From Yamagishiella unicocca (lineage: Eukaryota; Chlorophyta; Chlorophyceae; Chlamydomonadales; Volvocaceae): a stretch of DNA of 64,000 nucleotides. Position 1 is the first letter of the stretch, and each line of letters opens with the position of its first letter. Positions 1 to 10,770 of this stretch are shown one piece after another. The notes beneath the pieces were generated by a model that made no database searches, was not told the origin of the DNA, and saw only the letters and a program-made list of their open reading frames with translations. The position numbers and the translations under genes were made by a program. The stretch spans positions 2,232,001 to 2,296,000 of the forward strand of contig BDSL01000003.1 in assembly GCA_003116995.1 (NCBI GenBank), in the 5' to 3' direction.

Positions 1-621
1 TTGCCAATCCCAATACGCCGGGGGACGGTTTCCAATACGCAGGTTGCCATTCCCAATACGCCGGGGCGCGGTTTCCAATACGCAGGTTGCTAATCCCAGT
101 ACGCCGGGGCGCGGTTCCCAGTACGCAGGTTGCTGATCCTAATACGCCGGGGCGCGGTTTCCAATACGCTGGTTGCTAATCCCAGTACGCTGGGGCGCGG
201 TTTCCAATACGCAGATTGCTAATCCCAATACGCCGGGGCGCGGTTTCCAATACGCAGGTTGCTAATCCCAATACGCCGGGGCGCGGTTTCCAATACGCAG
301 GTTGCTAATCCCAATACGCCGGGGCGCGGTTTCCAATACGCAGGTTGCTAATCCCAGTACGCCGGGGCGCGGTTTCCAATACGCAGGTTGCTAATCCCAG
401 TACGCCGGGGCGCGGTTTCCAATACGCAGGTTGCTAATCCCAATACGCCGGGGCGCGGTTTCCAATACGCAGGTTGCTAATCCCAATATGCCGGGGCGCG
501 GTTTCCAATACGCAGGTTGCTAATCCCAATACGCCGGGGCGCGGTTTCCAATACCCAGGTTGCTAATCCCAATACGCCGGGGCGCGGTTTCCAATACGCA
601 GGTTGCTAATCCTAATACGCC
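1..621. repeat. 43-bp minisatellite, 14 full copies plus a partial one
   Basis: Tandem repeat with a strict 43-bp period. The typical unit starts ttgctaatcccaatacgccg and ends tttccaatacgcagg. Fourteen copies fill 1-602 and a partial copy runs to about 621. Copies differ only by single substitutions (for example at the aat/agt position), which suggests recent amplification or homogenisation. It reaches the left edge, so the array may be longer. It lies downstream of the last visible exon of the GH81-like gene and could be inside that gene's next intron or beyond the gene. Confidence 0.95.
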
Positions 622-667
622 ACCGTGACCGACGCCTAAACTAATCCAGGGGGGATGCCCACCCTCT

Positions 668-846
668 GCATCACAGCATCATAGCGCCATATTATCACAG
701 CATCATGGCGCCATAACATCACAGCATCATGGCGCCATAACATCACAGCATCATGGCGCCATAACATCACAGCATCATGGCGCCATAACATCACAGCATC
801 ATAGCGGCATAACATCACAGCATCATAGCGGCATAGCGGCATAACA
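668..846. repeat. 24-bp minisatellite, about 7.5 copies
   Basis: Direct tandem repeat with unit close to catcacagcatcatggcgcc plus ataa. The first copy and the last two deviate (atagcg instead of atggcg). Because the unit is a multiple of three it leaves an open frame on the minus strand coding an eight-residue repeat, but nothing suggests this frame is expressed. Confidence 0.9.
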
Positions 847-1117
847 TCAGAGGGGCGTGTATGTGGGTGGCAAGACTACATACCCCTGCATCGGTCGTAA
901 CTTTCCAATGCGTGATGGGGTACCGGTGTGGGGGTTAAGGGACAAGGAGGACCAGAGCATACCACACACGTCACTTGCGATTGGCCTGATACCATTCCGC
1001 TTCGCAAATGAGGTAAGAGCCACAAAAAGCGGACGGAAGCATCGCGACCGGAGTCGGTCGGCTAGCCACCGCGTGTCGATGGTCGGCTAGCCCCCCGCGA
1101 CGGCCGGCCGCACTCAC

Positions 1118-3730
1118 CGGCACCGCGCCTATCTTGATGGTGTCCCCGGGCGACACCTGGGTCCAGGGGGTCCACCAGCTGTTGGTGGGGAAGGGGAAGA
1201 AGCTGCTGGGCAGACCCGGCGAGTGGTAAAACACCTTGGTGCCGCCCCTGCAGGCGTGACGTGGCGGGCGTGGCGGGCGGGCGGGCGCGTCGTCCGTACG
1301 TCGTACAGCTGGTTCGATGCATGGTTAGTATGTTGCGTGTGGGTGGGTGTGCGTGTGGGTGTGCTTCTCCCTCGCGGCGGCGGCACGGGCAGGCGGCGGA
1401 AGGAGCTATCGAAGAGCCCGATTAGGCAAGTGCGGGAGGGCGGGCTTCCAGGTCAACCAGCGGCGTAACGGGTGTGCGAATCCGCAACCCGCAAGCACGC
1501 CGAACGGATTGCGCCATGACACGAATCAACATACGATTATAAACAGACGCAATCCATGTCCTTACTCGTGAAGGGAAGACGCACCCGTATGTGTGGTAGG
1601 TGTTGGTGTAGTTGGTCATGCCCGGGGGCGCGGTGGTGCTGACTTGTGGGTTTAGTTTTGTGTAGGTGATGACAGTCGGTGACGTGGGTGGAGATGGTGG
1701 AGGGGGTCGGGGCGGGAGTGGGCTAGGTGGTGGTGGAGGACTCGAAGGCGGCGGGGGTGGTGGGGGAAAGGGTGGCGGCGGTGAGGGCGGTGGGGGGAGG
1801 GGCGGCGGCGGCGGGGGTGGCGGGGGGGAGGGTGGCCGAGCCAACGGTGGAGGCGGTGGCGAGGGCGACGGCGGCGGCGGTGGTGGCGGCGGCGAGGGTG
1901 GCGGCGGCGAGGGTGGCGGCGGTGGCGAGGGTGGCGGCGGCGGGGGTGACCCCAACTTTGGCGATGGCGGCGGCGAGGGTGGTGGCGGCGAGGGCGGCGG
2001 CGGCGAGGGCGGCGGCGGCGAGGGCGGCGGCGGCGAGGGCGGCGGCGGCGAGGGCGGCGGCGGCGAGCGTGGCGGCGGTGACGGTGGTGGCGGCAAGGCT
2101 GACGGCGGAGGGGGTGACCCCAACCTTGGCGATGGCGGCGGCGAGGGAGGCGACCGTGAGGGTGGTGACGGCGAAGGCGGCGGCGGCGAAGGTGGCGGCG
2201 GCGATGGTGGCGGCGGCGGTGGCGGTGGCGGCGGCGCCGACGTCTGTCCAGCAGGCGGCGGCGACGGCGGCCCCAGCGGCGGCTGCCTGGACGCTATCCA
2301 ATACAGGACGGACGTCTTGCTGTGTCTGAGGCCCTGGCTGCTCGTCGCGTCGACCGAGGTGGGGGAGCCGTCCGGCACCGCCGCCATCGCATGCGCCCAC
2401 GCGCTCTCGGAGTCCACGTACGCCTCAACCATCGCACGGAACGCCGCCCACGCCTCACGGTTTGGCGACGTGATGTTGCTGCCGCCAACTGCCGCGAAGG
2501 CGTCCTGCACCCAGGGTTTCTGCTGCAACAGCTCGGACGCGCCGGGCAGGAAGGGCGCCCACTGCAGGCCGTACAGCACGGCCGGCTCCGAAACCGCGTC
2601 GCCCATCTCCGTGAAGAACTTGACGCGCGACTGGTACACCTTGCCCGCGACGCGCTTGCCGTTGGTGCCGTAGCCGTAGTACGTACGGTCGGTGGCGCCG
2701 TCGGCTGCGGCGAAGGTGCCGCTGGGGTAAGCCTCCGAGCCGCCGGCCGGGACCTGCCAGTACATGCGCGCCGAGCCGGCCTCGATGGCTGCCAACACCT
2801 GTCCCCACTTTTGGAGGTTGGTGTCGCCCACCGCCGCACCGAACAGGGCGATGCTGTAATAGGCCGCCACGGCGGCGCCCGAGCGCTGGGGATGGGCGGA
2901 CCGGCGGCGAGGACAACGTTGGGCACAGGCCGCGGCAGCGGCGGGGGAAGATGGAGAGCCCAGCGGCAGGAGCTTTGAAAAGCCGTGTGTCATCTTCCGC
3001 CGAGACACCTCTGGAATGAGAATCAGGAATCCCTACTTGAGAGGCCTGCATGGCTCCTGCCCGGCGTGCGTCCCCATGAGCGCGAAGCCCTCAAAACCAC
3101 ACTCTCGCCCCCGTGCGTGTTCCCCAAAACAATTCAACCAACCCGTTTACGCCCGTACGACACCAACCGCCACCACGCGCGCCCGCCCCTACCTCCTGCC
3201 ACTTTCCGTAGTCCTTGACGGCGCCGTCGACCGAGGCCTTCGCGAGGCCCGTGGCCCACGCGTGCCCCGCCCACCAGTCCATGTAGCGCGCAAAGGGGAA
3301 CCACGGGTCGCTGCCGTCCTGGCGCCGCGGGTTAGCCACGTCACGCACAAGCGCCAGCACCGCGTCCCTGTTGGCGGCACCCCACGCCGCGTCCGCCCGG
3401 GCGACCACGGCGGCCGCGTAGATGAAGGGGCCGTAGTGCGAGAGGTGGTGCCAATACACGTTGTTCTTGTCCTCCTCGTTGCGACCGTTGGCGGGGTTGA
3501 GGCCGTTGATCCAGATGGGGTAGGCCGAGACGATGCCGCCCCACTTGGTGTCGTACACAAGGCCCGTCTGGGCGGGGTTGGGGGGCGCCAGCCAGGTGGC
3601 CAGGTGGCCGCGGATGCGCTGCCGCAGGGTCGCGGCGGCGGCCGTGAGGGAGCTGTTGAAGGGCGCCAGCTCGGTGGCAATCTCAGCAATGCGGCCCTGT
3701 GGGTATACGGCAGGAGAAGGGTGTGTGTGT

Positions 3731-3761
<31 letters not shown>

Positions 3762-6700
3762 GTTTAGGGGACGGAGCGGGGTGTGGCGTGTGTTGGTTCC
3801 GGTGAAGTCAGGTCCCATGAAGGCCAGATTGGGGAGCACTCTTTGTTTGGCGGGAGTTGGAGGCAGCGGGCAGGGTGGTGCAGCGCGCTTGCGCCTGCAG
3901 CGAGACGTGCGGAGGTTTACTTTCACGCGTCACTGCGCGCAGCGCATGTATGCGCCGCCGCCTCTCACACACACACACACACATATTCTGATACACCGGG
4001 CGGTACCGGCAGCACACCTACCATGTCTGCCAGGCATTGTGAGACCTTGTACACCTCCGAGCCGCGCAGGTTGCTGTTCACATCCGTCGCCAGCAGCTGC
4101 CGGATGATGGCATCCACGCGGCCGCTGTCCACGCCACCGCCGCCGCCGCCGCCGGCAGGGGCCGACCAGGTGATGTCGGGGAGCGGGTAGGCCAGGGTCC
4201 AGGTGTTGCCCTCCTGGGTGACCAGGTTGCCGCGAACGCCCTTGCACACCAGCGCTGGCAGCTGCCGCTGTTGCTGCAGCGGCGCCAGCTGTGCCCGGTG
4301 GTGTGGCATGGAGTACCTGCAAGTGCACAAGATGGGCCCCCGCACGCGAGCCGACACCCCGGCACGTGGTTCAATCGATCAGGGCAGTTGAGTCATCTCG
4401 CCGTGGGTGGGTGGGCGTTGGTGTTTGATTAAGATGTCGGACGAGTGGAACACCACCCAAGGCGCCTTCATTGCCTCGGGCGTGATACCTTTCGTGTGGA
4501 TCGCAGCCACAAACCGGACACAGCAAGCAACCAGCATCGCAATCGCAAGTGCGGGGTCACACAATCGCAAGTGCGGGGTCACACAATCGCACGTACATGA
4601 GCAGCTCTGTCTTGGCGGCCTCGCCGCGCAGCGTGGCAGTCGCGAACTCGTATCGTAGCACGGCCTGGGGCCTGCCGGAGGGCGACTCGGCGGCGTCCTG
4701 GATGCCCAGCTGCACACGGCCGCCTGCGACCGAGCAGCCGGCGGACAAGGCAGCAAGCCAACAAGGCACAGCGGTCAGCAACCGGTAAGGCACAGCGGTC
4801 AGCAGCCGATAAGGCACAGCGGTTATACCAGCAGCCGACAAGGCACAGCGGTTCAATTAGCAGTCAGCAATTGACAGCGGTGTCGCTACCTTGTATGCGG
4901 GAGTTACCGGTGTCGCGGCCCATGCGGATACGATTGTGGCCCACCCAGCCAGTGCAAACGTACGGAACTCCATCTACCTGTCGGGTACACGTCAGCGTAG
5001 GTGTCCAGCACCGTTTCGAACGGCCCGCTGCTCGCCTCCAGGGAGGCGCGGGTCCAGCCGTACGGAATGGCGAAGCGGGGAAGGAGGACCGCCAGGCGCC
5101 ACTTGCCGGAGAAGGATGCGGCGCCTGTGGCCGTGAAGCCTGGTGCCGTGGGCTTGATGGTCAGCGGCTGCACGCTGCTGCTGTAGATGAGCCAGGTCAA
5201 GCTGCTGCTGCAGGGTATCTGGTAGCGAGGAGAGGTGGTGCGGGTCGGACGTGACGGTTAGGTGACGCCAACCGACATGTAGCTAGACAGATAGGTAGAG
5301 AGATAAATAGATAGGAGCCGCGCCCAACAAACACGATGACCTGCGTTTCCAACGTAACTGTTTTCCCATTCCGTACACAAAATTTTGATTGTTCGTGGAC
5401 TATTGAGCGTAAATAGGCGCTTTCCTTTGCAATGACAAGCTACGGCGGGAGACGGCGGCCTCACCTTGTACTTGCCGGCCGTTATACTTGCTGGGGCTGT
5501 GCCCGACCAGGCTTCAATGGTGGTCCGAAACTGGGGGGCGGCGGAGAAGAACTCGACGGTGATGTACGGCGAGCCCTGCATTAACGTCGTACGCATGGAC
5601 ACTGCCGCGCCGGCGGACGGCCGCCAGCGGAAGGTGACGGAGAGGTCGTCGAAGGACTCGACCTCAACGACGCTGAGGCCGGCACTAGTCGCGAGCGTAA
5701 CGCTCCTGTCGAACACGTTCTTGATGCAGCCGCCTGAGGAGCACTCCCCGTCCCAGGTCTGCAAGTGCAATAGTGCATGGCTTCGTAAGCGAGCGGCGCG
5801 GACGTAATAAGCGGACCCTCAGCTGGCTGGATCGATCCAGGGATGGTTATCAGGCCATGGATCCTGATGTGCAGTGAGTGTGCCCTGTCGTTCATCGGCC
5901 GTGGGTGCATGTGGCTGCACCCCGGCTGCAAACAAACACAACACCACTCATGCCTTCGCCGCCCCCGTTGGCTTCCCCACCTGCCTTTCTCCGGTTCCAC
6001 CCCGGCCCCCATGCGATGGAGCCCCGGCCCTCATAAGTGTGGCCGGTAGGGCAGCATGCGCCGCGGCCCCGTCCGTGATGTGCTGCTGCTGCTGCTGCTG
6101 CCGTCAGGGATCCTTCCTTATTGGTTACACTGCGCATCGCTATAACGCTGGCACTGGCACTCACCATATCTTTCGGGGATGCCACTCGCAGGCCGGAAGG
6201 CAGCACCTTGACGAGGTAGGGCTGCATGTCGATCTGCGAAGCAGATCGCGAAGGAACAGCATGCATCATGCATAACTCAGCATCGCTGTTCCGCTCTTTC
6301 GCCGGGCTTCTGCTGGGCGCGAACAGGCGCTGGCCTGCAGCCCTCGCGGCGCGTAAAATGGCGCCAATGCGCGGCCGAAATCCGCAGCCTGGGCTAGCTG
6401 GCGGGGACGCCTCGGCAGCGGCATACGACAAACACAACTTGAAATTATCCCCCGAAACGAAGACCACCGTGAAAAGCTTAGGCTTGAAATGCGAACGCCG
6501 CACCCAAGTCCCGATCCCGCCAGCGGAATAAACTAACCGCGACCGTGTCGTCGTTGTTGTCAGCGCCCGCCAGTTGCACCCAGCTCGTCCACCAGGCGTT
6601 CGTTGGCGGGGCCTTTTGACCGTTGGGGAACATGGCGCTGGGCGCCTCGACGGCGGGGTTCGCCTTCGGCTTTTGCGGCGGCGAGGTGCAGGGAGTGAAG

Positions 6701-6834
6701 CCGGTGTCCAGCGGCGTGAAGGACAGCCCTTGTGCGCACCAGCGGAGGGCCAGCAGGGCCATCACGACCGCCGCCAAGCAAGGGGTCATCCGGAAGCGGC
6801 TTGAGAGAAGGCCAGGCACGCTGCCTGTAAGCAT
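1118..6834 (-). CDS. Secreted GH81 endo-beta-1,3-glucanase-like protein with proline-rich linker and start of a second GH81 module (3' end off window)
   Basis: Nine exons chain in phase: 6538-6834, 6165-6233, 5465-5758, 4978-5218, 4597-4723, 4022-4316, 3193-3696, 1585-2885, 1118-1247 (1086 codons); a GTGAGT donor at 1117 shows that it continues leftward. The start at 6834 (MLTGSVPG) or 6789 (MTPCLAAVV) gives a signal peptide. GH81 landmarks appear in order: PTNAWWTSWVQL, QPYLVKVLPSGL, LSVTFRWRPSAG, TWLIYSSSVQPL, YPTGGRVQLGI, SMPHHRAQL, GNTWTLAYPL, HYGPFIYAAA, WWAGHAWATGL, AAVAAYYSIALFG, YGLQWAPFLPGASELL. GH81 enzymes cut beta-1,3-glucan. After the domain comes about 190 residues of PPSPPPP-type sequence as in volvocine matrix glycoproteins, and then FPTNSWWTPWTQV, the opening motif of another GH81 module. 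The usual catalytic Asp and second Glu seem to be replaced (see findings), so activity is doubtful. Family assignment is firm; exon 4 and 5 boundaries rest on phase and motif continuity. Confidence 0.82.
1670..2260 (-). repeat. Proline-rich (PPSPPPP) coding repeat in the GH81-like gene
   Basis: Within the large exon 1585-2885 the minus strand codes an almost uninterrupted Pro/Ser tract built from PPSPPPP, PPPPSPPPPSPPPP and SPKLGSPPPP modules. Such tracts are hydroxylated and O-glycosylated rods in volvocine cell-wall and pherophorin proteins (established knowledge). The complementary plus strand reads as glycine-rich frames, which are shadows. Confidence 0.9.
3721..3762. repeat. (GT)n microsatellite in a GH81-gene intron
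   Basis: About 21 GT dinucleotides with one GTAT interruption, located between the exons 3193-3696 and 4022-4316 of the GH81-like gene. A second, shorter (CA)n run of about eight repeats sits at 3966-3983 in the same intron. Confidence 0.9.
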
Positions 6835-7048
6835 GTGGTAGTGGCGCACTAAGGAAGGAGTGGTGTGTGCTGGATAGCGACGAGCTGGCACGGGGTGCGA
6901 GCTCGCGCGCTGCAAGCCCTTGCTTCCAGTAAAGCCTATGCACATCGCGTTCATATGTGCTGTAGTTAGGCCCTCCCGGCGGCGCAGGAATGTCCAGGAT
7001 GGGATGCTGCGCAGGTTCCTTCTCGATTCATTTGTAGTTGTTGTAACG

Positions 7049-7098
7049 GTTACAGTGGGTTCCAGACCAAAGGTAGAACCATCGGGCACATCGCCTGT
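7049..7098 (+). repeat. Dispersed repeat C, copy 1
   Basis: The sequence beginning ttacagtgggttccagacc and continuing through aaaggtagaaccatcgggca, then catcgcctg, is found again with a few changes at 9607-9660 and 9697-9750. Its nature is unknown. The copies are in the same orientation, and the last two are only about 90 bp apart. Confidence 0.75.
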
Positions 7099-9606
7099 AG
7101 TGTGAAGCCGAGCCGACAGTAATCGGCGGGCGGTGGCCACCTGGCCGGTAGTGTTCAAATGTGGCAACCCCGGCTGGTGCGATACGAGGCAGCGTAACTC
7201 GCTCCAACAGGAAAAACCCAACTTACCCGGCGGCGACCCCACGCGGCGCATCCCGCAGGACAGCAGTGACGTCCTGCGGTGAGTTGCGTGCGCGCTCACG
7301 CCTTGTGTGGTGGCGAACGCGAAGCCGCGCCCCCGATAGATGCGTGGTCTGAAGAGTTATTGAAGATGAGAAGATCAAGGCAGGGCACAACCAGCAGGTG
7401 GGGGGCACGTGAAAACGCAGCAGTTGGTGCAGCGCCACCGCCGTCGCCCGCCTTTATGGGCGCGTGGGATGCGGCCTGGCGATGTGTTGTACACGGGGTC
7501 GTTGCAACAAGTGCTGTTCACGCTGCACGTGTTTGGACTTTCATAGCGCAGTAGTTGGGGGGATTTGTTGGGGGCGCCTTGGCCGGGCCGTCTGCTTGCC
7601 TGGGTATGTAGCTCCCTGCGGCTCGGTACGGCTATGGGAATCCGCGACAAGCCGCCATAGGCCCTGGCACTTACGAGGCCTGACGCAACCAAAGCAGATT
7701 ACGAAACTATAAGCTGGAACGGGGCGTTTTGTAGCGGAGGATTGGCCCGGAGGACAAGGGTCCTGGAGGTCGTTGGCGAGCGCGAGGGGCTGCGAGAGAG
7801 GCTAAGGTGGCACAGTCCGCGCTGTCAGTTAAGATATTTAGCAGTGGGCTAATGTTGCGAAAATTTACGCACTTTAATGATGACTACAGGGCGCAGCCCA
7901 TCCAGTGACCTTCTCGCCCATTTCCTGCGTTCCCTTGGTTCTAGGGCATCCCGTGGTGCTTGCCAGGTACCAGAATTCGTCAGGCATTTTGCCAATCTGT
8001 GTACCTTTTTGGATTGTGCTCCTGCGCAGGGCGTCGCCATTCCATACAGGAGGCCTTATATATCGCGCAGCAGCGCTCCTGCGGCGCTACACTATCGTTT
8101 CCCCTGTCTTACTTGCGTGCGCGGGTGTCACGGTTGAGCCTATAACTACCGATATGTATATTAAACAAGATGGCTGATCGCTTTCGTTCCGTCGTTACCT
8201 GCTGGATGGCGGGCATCCTATCATGTCATGCTGGCCCAAGTGGAACAAGGACTATATTGAGAAGCGAGCAGTCCTATCTGCATTTGTGTTTACTTGCGAC
8301 CGCGACTGAGCAATAGATCAGGCTTGCACAGCATAATGTTACATACTAGCGTTTCTCCTGAACTTTGGTCACCGGTTGCGTGCTGAAAATAGGGTTATTG
8401 TAGGGTTGCTGCAAGCAGGCGCGTCCCTCCCGTTGCCGAATTTTATGGCACGTCAGCTAGGTGGATGCAAGGAATGTCACGGTGTCAACCTTGTAGTAAA
8501 CCCCGAGCTCACACATACAGCAAGCACACGAACGGCCTTAGGACGAATCGTACCCGGTGCTGGGGACCTGGCCTAGATACTACGGCTTGCAGTTCGGACC
8601 CGTTTGTGACAGGCCGCGAAAATGCGGGAATGCCGCGATAGAATCCAGGCTTATCTGAGCTATCTTTTGCCACGGCAACTAGCTTGCGGTGGAGCGGCAT
8701 CTGCGCCTGCCGAAGACCATCGCAGCATTGCAAACATTTTCTCGACCTGCATCAATGGGTCAGACAGGCGCGACCGAAGAAGTCAAGGTGCTCGCGTGCG
8801 CTCGTCTTGCGAACTTGATACATAGGGAGCCGTTAACGCGCCGAAATACGCTGCAATGTGCGGTAAGCCTCATGGTGCTTCGTACTCGTACGGGCGGACA
8901 TGATCATTTTCGCCATTTCTCCTGCCAGGGTTGCCAAGGAATGTGACGCATCCGCACGGTATGCTGCGGTAAGTAATAGCTGCCACTTACACAAACCTAA
9001 CACGAATCCGCCCGTGCCTCGCTGGCGGGTCGTGTTGCTCCTGGTTAGCCAGAAAACCTCCAGGGTCGGTAGATATCACGGCGCAGGAGGTCAGGGCGGA
9101 TCAGGCAAGCAGCCTACCTGGCAGTGACCGCGGCATGGCATGCGTGAGGATCTCCACCCACAGCTCGTGACAGACACCAATACCGGTATTCCCCTTGTAG
9201 TATCCGCTCGCACCCGCCCCCCCCCGGGCGCATCCGCTACGGCTTCCTCAAGGCCACGCACCAACGAGACGGCGACGTGGCTGCTGCTGCAGTGGCGTGG
9301 CTGTTCCCCTGCCTATCCGGCAGGCGCGCAAGGGGGCTGCGGCTGGCGACGCAGCTGTAGGCGGGTCTGGAGGTTGGGCCGCTACCTGGGCACTGGGGTC
9401 TACGCAACCCGCTTCAGTGCGGCTCGGATAAAATGCATGGCTCCTGTACCCCTCCCGTACCGGGCCCCAAACGGGTATTCTCGCCACCGGCCCCCAAACG
9501 CATGATACGCCCCCTGCCGCCGGTCCTGCTGCTGCGGGCGCCCTGACTGTGGAGGTGTTGCCTGTGGAGGATAACGTTTGCAAGGTGCTCCAGAAAGCCT
9601 CCAATT

Positions 9607-9750
9607 GTTACAGTGGGCTCCAGACCTTAAAAGGTAGAGCCATCGGGCGCATCGCCTGACACTGAAAGAGACAAGGAAAGCAAGGAAAACCGACGGTTAG
9701 AGTGGGTTCCAGACCAAAAGGTAGAACCATCTGGCACATCGCCTGACACT
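9607..9750 (+). repeat. Dispersed repeat C, copies 2 and 3 in tandem
   Basis: Two diverged copies (9607-9660 and 9697-9750) of the roughly 50-bp sequence at 7049-7098, separated by a purine-rich linker. Both contain the core tccagacc followed by aaaggtaga-ccat and catcgcctgacactga. Confidence 0.75.
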
Positions 9751-10101
9751 GAGGAAGACGGAAAGTGTGGCAGTTTCGCCTGTTCGTGCGCAGCGGTGCA
9801 GAGACAAGCACGTGCACGTGCAAAGACAAGCTACCCAGCAGCTGCACAACTGGAACCAACAGCTAGACGACGGCAAACGCAACGGCAACGGCCAGCCCCC
9901 TCCTACAGCGCTGGGAATGGTGTTTCGTTGTGGGACCGTTGTTTTGCTCCGGCTAGTCGCCCATACTTCTGGGCAGCTATGGGCAGCTTCTTGCCACATG
10001 TCCACTCGGCCCCACCGCGCACCAAGAGGCGACATCGGTAAGCTCTGATTGCGTCGGGGATCCTCTTGCGAACGTCTTCTTCTGCTCCACACGCGGACCT
10101 G

Positions 10102-10770
10102 TGCGTGGCGTCGAGCTGGAGGTGCATTATTGGCGGAACACGTAGTCCGTGAGGTGGACAAAAGGCTGAGGCCAGACGGGGGTTGAAAGGCACAGCTGTG
10201 CGCTCGTCTCAGGTTTAGCAGCGATCGCCATCACGTTCGAGGCAGGCGTCAGCTTGGTCGCAGAGCAGCAGGTGGTGCATTCCGACCAAGCACCATATGG
10301 ATCACGTGCGACGCCCCAGCCCCGAGTCGGTCACCCTCCTCCTCCCCCGTGCGGTGCCTTGCCACCACCGTGCTTCCTTCCAACGGCGGAACGCCCCTGC
10401 TGCATGAGACGAAAGCTTACGACGCCGTTTCCATCGAGATCAACACTTGTTGACGCCCTTTCCGTCGACAACAACTGTAACGATTACAACAACAGGGCGT
10501 GGCATGGCCGCCTTCGTGTCTGTGCCAACACCCAGGTGTTGTGTTTCTAATCTACAACGGCTCTCCTGCAACATCGCACCGTGTCCTTGAGACCCGTACA
10601 ATTTCGTTGCTCGGTAGGGATGGTATGTTTACCTTCAACGGCCAACATCTGAGTTGGAAGCGCACCAGCAGCTATAGGCTTCACAGTAATAACACGTCAG
10701 ACACCGACGTGGTGTGCGGTAGTCAACTGAAAACAGTGGCACAGCACGCAAACGGCAGAACCGTCCACAT
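10102..10770 (+). mobile_element. Dispersed element A, direct copy
   Basis: This stretch matches, in reverse complement, 25865-26608 in this window. The match begins cctgtgcgtggcgtcgagct and runs through gcagcaggtggtgcattccg, caacagggcgtggcatggcc and gaagcgcaccagcagctata. Similarity is high but interrupted by small insertions and deletions, as expected for a decayed transposable element. No transposase or reverse-transcriptase motif is visible in any frame, so it is probably a non-autonomous element or a fragment. Termini are not defined. Confidence 0.75.

Noticed and set aside
1666..2673. Long plus-strand glycine-rich open frame
   Set aside because: It is the antisense of the proline-rich linker and GH81 C-terminal region on the minus strand, which has family motifs and consistent splice phases.
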